Shown: one piece after another, positions 1-7,797 of the stretch
Numbering within the stretch: position 1 is the stretch's first letter
How the letters are laid out: the number at the start of each line of letters is the position of its first letter
Assembly: GCA_017640505.1 (NCBI GenBank)
Contig: JAEPQO010000002.1
Location: 124,001 to 188,000, forward strand
Length of the DNA: 64,000 bases
Direction of reading: 5' to 3'
Source of the DNA: Rhodospirillales bacterium
GTDB lineage: Bacteria > Pseudomonadota > Alphaproteobacteria > Rhodospirillales > Casp-alpha2
Translations under genes and position numbers: made by a program
Notes under the pieces: model-generated
Seen by the model: the letters and a program-made list of their open reading frames with translations, nothing else
What the model was told of the DNA's origin: nothing
Databases searched by the model: none

Positions 1-390
1 TCCGGCCGATGTGAGCGCCTGTTCCGCCTTGTCGCGGGCGATGCTGGCAACGGCCTCATGGGTGCCGACGGGGGCCGTGACGACGATGTCGGTGGTGCCG
101 GGGCGTTCGCAGAGGGCCTCTTTGAGCTTTGCCGAGATGGCGTCGGCCAGATAGCCGTCGGACATCATGAACGGCACGATGACGACGGTGTCGGCGTCGA
201 TATTGGCGGCGATATCCGCGGGTGCCGTGTCGCCCAGCAGAAAGGCCGCCTCGACCTGGCGGAACGGGCCTTCGGCGCGCATCTGCCGGGCGTGCGCCTC
301 GATGGTGGCGTTCGCATCGGGACGGCGCGTCGAGCCGTGCGCCGCGAGCACGATGCAGATATTCCGGGTTTGCGTGTCGGCTGGGGGCAT
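1..390 (-). CDS. Sirohydrochlorin chelatase (CbiX)-like protein, C-terminus cut by window edge
   Basis: A continuous 130-codon minus-strand frame runs from an ATG at 390 off the left edge without a stop. The N-terminus reads as a beta strand followed by AAHGSTRRPDAN, the family's metal-binding His with Gly-Ser next to it. A second conserved block, VPFMMSDGYLADAI, matches the P-x-F/L-x-x-x-G-x-x-x-x-D-I region of CbiX/SirB. These class II chelatases insert Co or Fe into sirohydrochlorin for cobalamin or siroheme synthesis. An AGGAAA ribosome-binding site lies about 10 bases upstream. It is divergent from the next gene. The family is fairly sure, the metal and pathway are not, and no other cobalamin gene is in view. 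Confidence 0.7.
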   Translation of the reverse strand, partial: MPPADTQTRNICIVLAAHGSTRRPDANATIEAHARQMRAEGPFRQVEAAFLLGDTAPADIAANIDADTVVIVPFMMSDGYLADAISAKLKEALCERPGTTDIVVTAPVGTHEAVASIARDKAEQALTSAG

Positions 391-549
391 GCGGCTCTGC
401 TTTCCTGGGGTTCAACTGTTATCCGTCCGGCAGGGCCCGGCGGATCACCGGCCGATCGTAATATTGTTGTATCATGGGCATGGCGGATCGCTTCTGCAAT
501 CCGCCCGTGCATACCCAATCTTAACGACCGCGAGGGTACGTTCCGTGCC

Positions 550-1338
550 ATGTATTCACGATTAGCCGCCGCACTGATACTTGCCGTTCTGGCCGGCACC
601 GCCGCTGCATCGGACGATATCGGCGACCTGAGCAGCGCCGTTGCCGCCGCCGGTCACGATGTCCCGGCGCCGGACGTGCTGCGCAAGGCTTGCGACCGCG
701 ATGCGCTCTGCGTCGCCCGGTTCCTGAAAGACCGCATCGGCGACGGTGCCGCGATCGTGCCAGTCGAACCGGAAAACGGAAAATCCACGGGCTGGAGCCG
801 GCCGCCGCCGGTCCGCATCGTGACGCTCGGCGCCGACGGGCGGCTGATCATCGTATTACGCCGGTTCGATACGCGTGCCGTCGCGAATGCGGTGCTGGGC
901 GCGGGGAAGGAGGACGAGACGAAGGTCAGCCGCATCGTTCTCGACCTCAGGCAGATGGAAGGGGACGGCAACCTCGATAACATGCGCCGTGTCGCGTCGC
1001 TGTTCATCGGCGAGCGTGCCCGCGCGTTCCAGCTCAGGCACGCGACCGGCCGGGTCGTCGACTGGACCGTGCCGAAACCGATGCTGAACCTCGCGCGCAC
1101 GCCGACCGAGGTCTGGGTCGACGGCGATGTGGACGCCGACGCCGAACTGTTCGCCGCCATCCTTCGGAAATACGCCGGTGCCAAGGTGCTAGGCGAGATC
1201 ACCCGCGCTCGCGGTTATCGGCTCGAAACCGTGCCTGTGACCCACGGATGGGCGCTTCAGATCCCGACCGGCCGGCTCTCTGTGCCGGGCGAGGACTTGA
1301 CCGGCGGCCTGATTCCCGACGGCCCTGTGCCGGAGTAG
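550..1338 (+). CDS. Secreted protein with degenerate S41 (tail-specific protease) fold
   Basis: 262 aa. The ATG at 550 was chosen because it opens a clear Sec signal peptide (MYSRLAAALILAVLAGTAAAS); the open frame extends further upstream but encodes nothing recognisable. The second half follows the S41 peptidase pattern: a strand ending in LDLRQMEGDGNLDNM (compare DLRGNPGG), then VWVDGDVDADAELFAAILRKY where active enzymes have the TASASE motif with the nucleophilic Ser, then KVLGEITRARGY (compare VVGxxTxGKG). The Ser and the downstream Lys are both absent, so it is probably a catalytically dead or divergent homologue. Its substrate is unknown. The resemblance is by eye and moderate. Confidence 0.6.
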   Translation: MYSRLAAALILAVLAGTAAASDDIGDLSSAVAAAGHDVPAPDVLRKACDRDALCVARFLKDRIGDGAAIVPVEPENGKSTGWSRPPPVRIVTLGADGRLIIVLRRFDTRAVANAVLGAGKEDETKVSRIVLDLRQMEGDGNLDNMRRVASLFIGERARAFQLRHATGRVVDWTVPKPMLNLARTPTEVWVDGDVDADAELFAAILRKYAGAKVLGEITRARGYRLETVPVTHGWALQIPTGRLSVPGEDLTGGLIPDGPVPE

Positions 1339-1381
1339 GCGCGCCCGCGTCACAAACTTTTCACTTGAGAATACGCTACAA

Positions 1382-1396
1382 ACATTCTTGTAATGT
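1382..1396. promoter_or_regulatory. Candidate ArsR operator
   Basis: ACATT-N5-AATGT inverted repeat lying 3 bases before the arsR start, in a locally AT-richer stretch that also holds the likely promoter. ArsR repressors commonly bind short inverted repeats over their own promoter. Assignment is inferred from position and symmetry only. Confidence 0.35.
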
Positions 1397-1399
1397 CGC

Positions 1400-1747
1400 A
1401 TGCAAAGCGACAGTGCGATAGCGGCGCTCGGCGCCCTTGCCCAAAGCGACCGGCTGGCAGCGTTCCGGCTTGTGCTCGGTGCCGGCAAGGCGGGCATGGC
1501 GTCCGGCCATATTGCCGACAGGCTCGGTGTGCAACCGACCCGCATGTCGTTCCATCTGAGTACACTGGAACGCGCCGGCGTGCTCTCGTCCAGGCGCGAC
1601 GGGCGCCATGTGCGCTACGCGGTCAATCTGGAACTCATGCGCGATCTGCTGGGTTTCCTGACCGAGGAATGCTGTGCCGGGCATCCGGAAATCTGCGCCG
1701 AACTAAGCGGCACCAAAACGGCCCGAGAACTGGAGGACATTTCATGA
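1400..1747 (+). CDS. arsR: ArsR-family metalloregulator
   Basis: 115 aa, a winged helix-turn-helix repressor. The recognition region GHIADRLGVQPTRMSFHLSTLERAGVLSSRRDGRHVRYAVN is typical of ArsR/SmtB. A C-terminal EECCAGHPEIC cluster (three Cys) could be the As(III) or Sb(III) ligand set, as some ArsR proteins use C-terminal thiols. It is the first gene of an arsenic operon and its TGA overlaps the ATG of arsC (ATGA). Autoregulation is likely through the inverted repeat just before the start. Family certain; inducer inferred from the neighbours. Confidence 0.9.
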   Translation: MQSDSAIAALGALAQSDRLAAFRLVLGAGKAGMASGHIADRLGVQPTRMSFHLSTLERAGVLSSRRDGRHVRYAVNLELMRDLLGFLTEECCAGHPEICAELSGTKTARELEDIS

Positions 1748-2268
1748 CGGATGGGGATGAAGACAACAAGGTGAAGAACGTCCTGTTTCTTTGCACCGGC
1801 AACTCGGCGCGCTCGATCCTCGCCGAAGCGATTCTCAACCGCGAGGGCATGGGCAAGTTCCGGGCGTTTTCGGCGGGATCCTTTCCGACCGGCAAGGTGC
1901 ATCCCTATGCGCTCGATCTTCTGAAGGCCCACAACCATCCGGTCGATGACCTGCGCTCCAAGAACTGGGACGAGTTCGCCGCCGAAGGCGCGCCGGAGCT
2001 CGATTTCGTGTTCACCGTCTGCGACAACGCGGCTGGCGAGGTCTGCCCGATCTGGCCGGGGCAGCCGATGACGGCGCACTGGGGCGTGCCGGATCCGGCG
2101 GCGGCCGAGGGGACGGAAGCCGAAAAGCGGCTGGCCTTTGCCGATACCTACCGTTTCATGACCAACCGCATTTCGATCTTCGTGAACCTGCCGATGCGAT
2201 CGCTCGACGTCATGAGCCTGCAGGCGCGCCTGAACGAGATCGGGCAGACGCTTTCCGACAGCGTCTGA
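1744..2268 (+). CDS. arsC: Arsenate reductase, low-molecular-weight phosphatase type
   Basis: 174 aa. Reduces As(V) to As(III), using thioredoxin- or glutathione/glutaredoxin-derived electrons depending on subtype. The phosphatase-like P-loop CTGNSARS (CX5R) is at about residues 16-23, and the second redox region VCDNAAGEVCPIWPG carries the extra Cys residues. The start is the ATG at 1744, overlapping the arsR stop; the open frame reaches further upstream but that part is antiparallel to arsR coding sequence. Followed 16 bases later by the aquaglyceroporin gene, so the As(III) product can leave through that channel. Confidence 0.93.
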   Translation: MTDGDEDNKVKNVLFLCTGNSARSILAEAILNREGMGKFRAFSAGSFPTGKVHPYALDLLKAHNHPVDDLRSKNWDEFAAEGAPELDFVFTVCDNAAGEVCPIWPGQPMTAHWGVPDPAAAEGTEAEKRLAFADTYRFMTNRISIFVNLPMRSLDVMSLQARLNEIGQTLSDSV

Positions 2269-2284
2269 GCGGAAAGCGAACCGA

Positions 2285-2962
2285 ATGAACACGCATCCGT
2301 TTCAACGCCGCCTGCTGTCGGAATTCGTCGGTACGGCAGGGCTTCTGGCGACCGTAATCGGTTCCGGCATCATGGCCGAACGCCTGGCCGGCGGGAACTT
2401 CGCCATCGCGCTTCTTGGCAACACCATCGCCACCGGGGCAATGCTGGTCGTGCTGATCACCGTTTTCGGCCCGCTCTCGGGCGCGCACTTCAACCCCGCC
2501 GTAACCTTCGCATTCATGCTGAGAAAAGAGATCGAGAAGAACCACGCGCTGATCTACATCGTTGTCCAGGTCGCGGGCGCGGTGACCGGCATGATCGTCG
2601 CGCACGCCATGTTCGAAGAACAGATCTTCCAGCTCTCGACCAAGGTCCGCTCGGGACCGGCGCAGATGTTTTCCGAAGCCGTGGCGACGTTCGGCCTCGT
2701 GCTGACGATTTTCGGCGCCGTCAAACACCGTCCCGACGCGGTGGCGTGGCTGGTCGGGCTATATATCACCGCGGCCTACTGGTTCACGGCATCGACCAGT
2801 TTCGCCAATCCGGCCGTCACCGTCGCGCGTTCGCTGACCGATACGTTTTCCGGCATTCAGCCCGCCGACGCGCCGTTTTTCATCCTGTTCCAGTTCCTGG
2901 GGGCGGCGTTCGCCGTCTTCGTGGGCACGAGGCTGGCGTATTTCGAAAAGGATGCGGATTAA
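2285..2962 (+). CDS. aqpS: MIP-family channel (AqpS-like aquaglyceroporin)
   Basis: 225 aa, six membrane segments plus two half-helices carrying the paired NPA motifs: HFNPAVTF at about residue 76 and FANPAVTVARS at about residue 178, the latter with the selectivity-filter Arg. In Sinorhizobium meliloti an arsR-aqpS-arsC operon uses an aquaglyceroporin rather than an ArsB/Acr3 pump to let As(III) leave the cell down its gradient. The same three functions are adjacent here and no ArsB or Acr3 is in the window. Substrate selectivity is inferred from that context. Confidence 0.88.
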   Translation: MNTHPFQRRLLSEFVGTAGLLATVIGSGIMAERLAGGNFAIALLGNTIATGAMLVVLITVFGPLSGAHFNPAVTFAFMLRKEIEKNHALIYIVVQVAGAVTGMIVAHAMFEEQIFQLSTKVRSGPAQMFSEAVATFGLVLTIFGAVKHRPDAVAWLVGLYITAAYWFTASTSFANPAVTVARSLTDTFSGIQPADAPFFILFQFLGAAFAVFVGTRLAYFEKDAD

Positions 2963-3031
2963 CGTCTGCCGGCCGTTTGCAAAACGGGGCGAGAGGGATA
3001 GGCTTTCCGTTCATCATCGGAAAGCCGCACC

Positions 3032-4402
3032 ATGCCGACCAAGACCGACCTGCCGCCCGTTTCGCAAACCCTTGCAGCATTCGCCGCCGACCTGACGTGG
3101 GCGGACCTGCCGGACGATGTCCGGCACAACACGAAACGCTCATTGCTCAATTTCTTCGGCACCGCGTTCGCCGGGGCGCACGACGTCGCGCTCGACCACA
3201 CGGCCGCGGTGCTCGATGAATTCAAGGGGGCAGGGGACACGACCCTGATCGGCCGCAGCGACGTCGCCGACCCGATGACCGCCGCGTTCATCAACGGCGC
3301 CGCCGGCAACGTGCACGACTACGACGATACGCATATCCGCACCGTGATTCATCCGACGGCGCCCGTGGCGCCGGCGATCCTGGCACTGGCCGAACGACAG
3401 CGGGTATCGGGTGCGGACTTCCTGCTAGCCCTCGCGCTTGGCATCGAGACGGCGTGCCGTGTCGGCAATGCCGTCTCGCCCGGTCACTATGCGCGCGGCT
3501 GGCATATCACCGCGACCTGCGGCGTGTTCGGCGCGGCGTTGGCGGTGGGCAAGCTGCTGGGTCTCGAAGCGGCACGAATGAACAATGCCCTTGGCGCGGC
3601 GTCAGCGCAGGCGTCCGGCCTTGTCGAGACGCTCGGCTTCATGGCCAAGAGCGTCGGCGTCGGGGGCGCCGCGCGCGGCGGTCTGCTGGCGGCGCTGCTG
3701 GCGGAACGCGGTCTGGACGGTCCGGCGCGGCCGTTGGAAGGGCCGCGCGGGTTCCTGCAGGTGACCGGCGACGACCCGGATTATGACGAGGTGACGGGCG
3801 ATCTCGGTGCCCGCTGGGAAGTGCTGAACAACATCCACAAGCCGTACCCGGGCGGCGTGGTGCTGTTCCCGGTGATCGATGCCTGCATGGAGTTGCTGGA
3901 ACGGGGCGTTTTCGCCGACGACATCGCAAAAATCACGCTTTACGGCCATCCGTTGCTCCGTCAGCGCGCCGACCGGCCGGGCGTGACGACGGGGCGCGAG
4001 GCCCAGGTCTCGGCCCAGCATGCGGTGGCGGCCGTCCTGCGGTCCGGCGAAGCGGGCCTCAAGCAGTTCACGGACGCCGCTGTTGCCGATCCGGGGAATG
4101 TGGGGTTCCGCCACAAGATCTTCATGGAAGACCGCGAAGGCATTGCCGTTGCGGGGGTATGCATGGCCGTCGAGCTGGCAACGGGCGAAACGCTCGAGAT
4201 CGTCATCGACGGGGCTCGCGGCACCGACGCCCGGCCGCTGACCGACGACGAGATCGAAACCAAGTTCCTCACCCTCGCTGCCGACTTCGCGTCGGACTGC
4301 AAACGTGCCGCAGAGATGGTCGAGGCGGTCTGGTCGCTCGAGACGTCCGGCGACGTGGGCGCGCTCATGAAAATGGCGCGGCCCGTGAAGGCCGCGCCAT
4401 AA
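3032..4402 (+). CDS. MmgE/PrpD family protein
   Basis: 456 aa, full length for the family that includes 2-methylcitrate dehydratase (PrpD), cis-aconitate decarboxylase and MmgE. Diagnostic segments are FINGAAGNVHDYDDTH near residues 88-103 and HITATCGVFGAALAVGKLLGL near residues 160-180; an all-helical N-terminal domain is followed by an alpha/beta C-terminal domain. No prpB, prpC or acnD lies nearby, so propionate catabolism cannot be claimed; many paralogues act in unknown catabolic routes. GGAAAG ribosome-binding site upstream. A strong hairpin covers the last codons and the stop. Confidence 0.85.
   Translation: MPTKTDLPPVSQTLAAFAADLTWADLPDDVRHNTKRSLLNFFGTAFAGAHDVALDHTAAVLDEFKGAGDTTLIGRSDVADPMTAAFINGAAGNVHDYDDTHIRTVIHPTAPVAPAILALAERQRVSGADFLLALALGIETACRVGNAVSPGHYARGWHITATCGVFGAALAVGKLLGLEAARMNNALGAASAQASGLVETLGFMAKSVGVGGAARGGLLAALLAERGLDGPARPLEGPRGFLQVTGDDPDYDEVTGDLGARWEVLNNIHKPYPGGVVLFPVIDACMELLERGVFADDIAKITLYGHPLLRQRADRPGVTTGREAQVSAQHAVAAVLRSGEAGLKQFTDAAVADPGNVGFRHKIFMEDREGIAVAGVCMAVELATGETLEIVIDGARGTDARPLTDDEIETKFLTLAADFASDCKRAAEMVEAVWSLETSGDVGALMKMARPVKAAP
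4373..4400 (-). terminator. Hairpin at convergent gene ends
   Basis: An 11-bp perfect GC-rich stem with a 6-base loop spans the last codons of the MmgE/PrpD gene. Read on the minus strand it is followed by TTTTC, so it fits best as the terminator of the minus-strand gene ending at 4425. It may also slow plus-strand transcription. Confidence 0.5.
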
Positions 4403-4424
4403 CGCTCTGGGGGAAGCAGGCGGC

Positions 4425-4751
4425 TCAGCCGCTCTTCTTTTTATCTTTCTTGTCCTTGTCGCCCTTGTCCTTCTTGGACTTGTCTTTTTCCTTATCCTTC
4501 TTCGACTTATCGGCGTCCTTGCGGTTTTCGTTGGCGTCGTTGCAGGGCTGGTCCTTGGAGCACTCTTTGCCCTCGGTGCCCTTCTGCATGTTTTCGTCTT
4601 TCTTGCCCTTGTTGTCCTTGTCCTTTTTCTTGGCGTCATCGGCGGCGGCGGTACTGAACGCGATGCCGGTGGCATCGATCTGAACGGGCAGGGCGCCGCC
4701 GGCGGCGAGAACGAAGGCGACGGCGAGGGGGGTGAAGAGTTTGGAACGCAT
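4425..4751 (-). CDS. Small exported Lys/Asp-rich low-complexity protein
   Basis: 108 aa. The start at 4751 gives a normal Sec signal peptide (MRSKLFTPLAVAFVLAAGGALP) with cleavage probably after ...FSTAAA. The mature part is almost entirely Lys, Asp, Glu and Asn, with many KKDK/DKSKKDK runs and a central KECSKDQPCND with two Cys. It is strongly cationic and probably unstructured. It ends 22 bases from the MmgE/PrpD stop (convergent). No family recognised. Charge suggests binding to polyanions such as peptidoglycan, LPS or nucleic acid, but this is a guess. Confidence 0.65.
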   Translation of the reverse strand: MRSKLFTPLAVAFVLAAGGALPVQIDATGIAFSTAAADDAKKKDKDNKGKKDENMQKGTEGKECSKDQPCNDANENRKDADKSKKDKEKDKSKKDKGDKDKKDKKKSG

Positions 4752-4917
4752 TGGAATACTCCGGAATACTGTTGTGAAGGACGGACGCCACCACGGTTGA
4801 AGTCTTGAGCAGGATTTTGACGGCAATAAGGCGTGCCGATGAATACGTAGTTCCCGCAATCACGGGCGATTGATCCAGATCATTCCGTCTTGTCCGCACA
4901 CGTGCTCTAAGGGCGTC

Positions 4918-5979
4918 ATGCAGGTGTACAGCCCGTCCAAGTTCGTGCATTTTCCGGACCACATCGCCGCGCTGCGGGCGGGGCGCGTCATCGCGCCCGT
5001 GCACGTGCGGATCAAGCCGATCAATCGCTGCAACCATGCGTGCTGGTATTGCGCTTACCGGGCCGATCACCTGGCGCTCGGCGAGGACATGGACCTCGGC
5101 GATCGCATTCCCGACGACAAGATGAAGGAAATCGTCGCCGATCTTGTCGGTATGGGCGTCAAGGCGGTGACGTTTTCGGGCGGCGGCGAACCGCTGCTCT
5201 ATAAGTCGTTGCCGGAGCGCATCCGCGACCTGGCCGAAGGCGGCGTGCGCGTCGCCAGCCTGACCAACGGATCGAACCTGAAAGGCCGCATGGCGGACGC
5301 GTTTGCCGAATACGGCACGTGGATCCGCGTCTCGCTGGATGCGTGGGACGACCGGAGCTATGCCAAGAGCCGCTCGATCAAGGAAGGCGCGTACACCGGC
5401 CTGATGCAGAACCTGCGCGACTTCGCGAAACGCGGCAGCCCCTGCGTGCTGGGGGTCAGCTTCATCATCGACGAAACCAACTGCGGTCACATCGCCGATG
5501 TTTGCCGGCAACTGCGCGACGTCGGCGTCGGGCACGTCAAGCTGTCGGCGGCGGTCGTCTCCAACGACGTCGCAGAGAACAACGTCTATCACCGCAAGCT
5601 CGCCGGTGTCGTCGCCGCCGAGATCGAACAGGCGCGCAGGCTCGAGTCTGAGACGTTCCGGATCGTCGATCATTACCACGAGATGGAAGACCGCTTCGAG
5701 AAGTCGTACGGCAGCTGCCCGTACCTTCAATTCCTGACCGTGATCGGCGCCGATTGCGCCGTCTACACCTGCCAGGACAAGGCCTATACGGAAAGTGGCA
5801 AGCTGGGCTCCATCGCCAAGCAGAGCTTTCGCGAGCTATGGGAATCCGATGCGCTCAGGGAGCGTGTACACGCGCTCGACCCGTCCAAGCGCTGCCGCCA
5901 TCACTGTGTGTCGCATGCCAAGAACCAGGCGCTGCACGAGCTCCTCTCTCTCGATCCCGACCACGTCCCATTCGTTTAG
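4918..5979 (+). CDS. Radical SAM protein with SPASM-like C-terminal cysteines
   Basis: 353 aa. The ATG at 4918 has an AAGGG site 5 bases upstream; an in-frame TTG at 4870 is less likely. The [4Fe-4S]-SAM motif CNHACWYC (CX3CX2C) lies at about residues 36-43, followed by the GGGEP segment (TFSGGGEPLLYKSL). The C-terminal CPYLQF...CAVYTCQDKAYTESGKLGSI...CRHHC pattern is typical of SPASM/twitch auxiliary-cluster domains. These enzymes modify peptides, proteins or small molecules. No precursor peptide or partner gene is adjacent, so the substrate is unknown. Confidence 0.85.
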   Translation: MQVYSPSKFVHFPDHIAALRAGRVIAPVHVRIKPINRCNHACWYCAYRADHLALGEDMDLGDRIPDDKMKEIVADLVGMGVKAVTFSGGGEPLLYKSLPERIRDLAEGGVRVASLTNGSNLKGRMADAFAEYGTWIRVSLDAWDDRSYAKSRSIKEGAYTGLMQNLRDFAKRGSPCVLGVSFIIDETNCGHIADVCRQLRDVGVGHVKLSAAVVSNDVAENNVYHRKLAGVVAAEIEQARRLESETFRIVDHYHEMEDRFEKSYGSCPYLQFLTVIGADCAVYTCQDKAYTESGKLGSIAKQSFRELWESDALRERVHALDPSKRCRHHCVSHAKNQALHELLSLDPDHVPFV

Positions 5980-5985
5980 GTTTTC

Positions 5986-6768
5986 TCAGGCCGCCGACCA
6001 GCCCTGATCGACCGGCAGCACCGCACCGTTGATGTCGCGGCCCGCGTCGCTGCAGAGGAAAGCGACCAGTTCGGCGACGCTTTCGGCGGCGGCGAAACGA
6101 CCCGACGGGTTCTTGCCGTCCAGAAATTTTGCCGTGGCGGCGGTTTCGTCGAGGCCGTCGGCTTCCATGATCGCGTTGATGGCGCTGTCGGCGTTGGTCG
6201 CTCGGACCGCGCCGGGGGCGACGGCGTTGCAGGTGATCTCCAGTTTGGCGACCTCGAGGGCAACCGCCCGCGTCAGGCCGATCAGCGCGTGCTTGGTGGT
6301 CACGTAGCTGGCGCGGTTCACGGCGCCAATGGAGCCGTAAATCGACGACATGTTGACGATTCGGCCCCAGCCTTTCTGCTTCATGCCCGGCATCGCATGG
6401 TGGATGGTGCGGAACGCCGCGTTCAGGTTGACGTCGACGGCGTGTTCCCAGTGATCCGGATCGGTGTCTTCGACGGCCCCGAAGACCCGCGTGACGGCAT
6501 TGTTGACGACGATGTCGATGCCGCCGAAACGGTCGAGCGCACGGCCGCAGAGCGCATCCATCGCCGCGCCGTCGCCGACGTCGCAGGCTTCGTAGACGGC
6601 GGTGACGCCGTGTGTTTCGGCAAGCGCGTCGGCGTTGGGACCGATCTCCGCCGCATCCTCGATCCCGTTCATCACCAGGTTGCAGCCGAGCGACGCCAGC
6701 TTGTCGGCGACCGCGTAGCCGATGCCGAGCGAGGACCCGGTAATGAGTGCCGTCTTTCCGTTCAGCAT
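5986..6768 (-). CDS. Short-chain dehydrogenase (3-hydroxybutyrate dehydrogenase-like)
   Basis: 260 aa classical SDR. The NAD-binding motif TGSSLGIG is at residues 10-17, with NNAV at about residue 90, the catalytic Ser in MSSIYGSIG and YVTTK as the Tyr-x-x-x-Lys pair. The layout resembles D-3-hydroxybutyrate dehydrogenases. It starts 5 bases after the stop of the upstream dehydrogenase gene on the same strand, so the two are an operon. Substrate not certain. Confidence 0.85.
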   Translation of the reverse strand: MLNGKTALITGSSLGIGYAVADKLASLGCNLVMNGIEDAAEIGPNADALAETHGVTAVYEACDVGDGAAMDALCGRALDRFGGIDIVVNNAVTRVFGAVEDTDPDHWEHAVDVNLNAAFRTIHHAMPGMKQKGWGRIVNMSSIYGSIGAVNRASYVTTKHALIGLTRAVALEVAKLEITCNAVAPGAVRATNADSAINAIMEADGLDETAATAKFLDGKNPSGRFAAAESVAELVAFLCSDAGRDINGAVLPVDQGWSAA

Positions 6769-6773
6769 CGGGG

Positions 6774-7667
6774 TCAGTCCCTCGGCTTGTCGATGACGTT
6801 AACCACGGCGGGCCAGTAATTGTCACCGAAGCCGGCCTCGATGGTCTGCTCGAACAGCGCCTTCACGTTCTCGGCGCCGGGCAGCCGGCGGCCGATGTCG
6901 TCGGCGAGGGCGAGGGCATAGGACAGGTCTTTCTGTGCATAGACGGTCGAGAACGCCTGCAGCGGGAATTCGCCCGGCAGCAGTGCCTTCATACCGTGGT
7001 TCCTGAGCGCGAAGCTGTCACCCGATCCCTGCGTCAGCGCATTGAACAGGACATCGCCGTCCATGCCCGCATGCCGCGCCACGGTGAGTGCCTCCGACAG
7101 CGCGACCACGTTCTGGAACAGCACCATGTTGTTGAGGATCTTGACCATCTGTCCGCAACCGACGCCGCCGCAATGGAGCACGTCGGACGCGACGCAGTCG
7201 AGCAGGGGCTTGATGCGCCGGAAGATGTCATCGCTGCTGCCGACCATGATGGCGAGTGTACCCTGTTCGGCGGCCTGGCGGGTCCGCGCGACCGGTGCGT
7301 CGGCGTACTGGATGCCCTTTGCTTCGGCCTTTTCCGCGAGTTCGCGCGAGAGCGTCACCGGCGAGGTCGAGAGATCGACGAACACGGCGCCCGGCTTCAT
7401 CGCATCGAGCAGGCCGCCCGATCCGGTCAGGATGTCCTCGACCTCCTTGCCGCCCGGCAACGAGACGAACACCACGTCCGCACCCGTCGCCGCGTCGCGT
7501 GCCGATGCCGAGGCGACGGCACCCTGTTCGGCGAGGCGTGCCAGCGGTTCTTCGCGGACGTCGAAGGCACGGACCTCGTCGAGGCCGGCCGTCTCTCGCT
7601 TGTGTGTCAGGTTGCGGCACATGGGCTCACCCATGACGCCGAGGCCAATAAAGGCGGCAGTGGTCAT
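6774..7667 (-). CDS. 3-hydroxyisobutyrate dehydrogenase family NAD(P)-dependent oxidoreductase
   Basis: 297 aa. N-terminal Rossmann motif FIGLGVMGEPM, then a substrate-binding DLSTSPVTLSRELAEKAEAKG segment, and the catalytic-Lys region GQMVKILNNMVLFQNVVALSEAL, all standard for beta-hydroxyacid dehydrogenases (HIBADH, GarR, GLYR). First gene of a two-gene minus-strand operon with the SDR. A paralogue of the same superfamily is encoded at 36858-37727. The substrate cannot be read from sequence. Confidence 0.87.
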   Translation of the reverse strand: MTTAAFIGLGVMGEPMCRNLTHKRETAGLDEVRAFDVREEPLARLAEQGAVASASARDAATGADVVFVSLPGGKEVEDILTGSGGLLDAMKPGAVFVDLSTSPVTLSRELAEKAEAKGIQYADAPVARTRQAAEQGTLAIMVGSSDDIFRRIKPLLDCVASDVLHCGGVGCGQMVKILNNMVLFQNVVALSEALTVARHAGMDGDVLFNALTQGSGDSFALRNHGMKALLPGEFPLQAFSTVYAQKDLSYALALADDIGRRLPGAENVKALFEQTIEAGFGDNYWPAVVNVIDKPRD

Positions 7668-7797
7668 GATCGTCGTTCCTCCCCGATTTATTGGCGAACA
7701 CAGTATCGTCGGCGGCGCGGGGGGCCAAGGTTGAATGGCGCCCGGTTGCGCTGATGCAGCCGCCTTTGTTTAATCGGCGGCAGACCGGGGAGCCTCG

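Noticed and set aside
391-549. Cobalamin riboswitch near the CbiX-like gene
   Set aside because: No B12-box-like conserved core was seen, and the gap is short.
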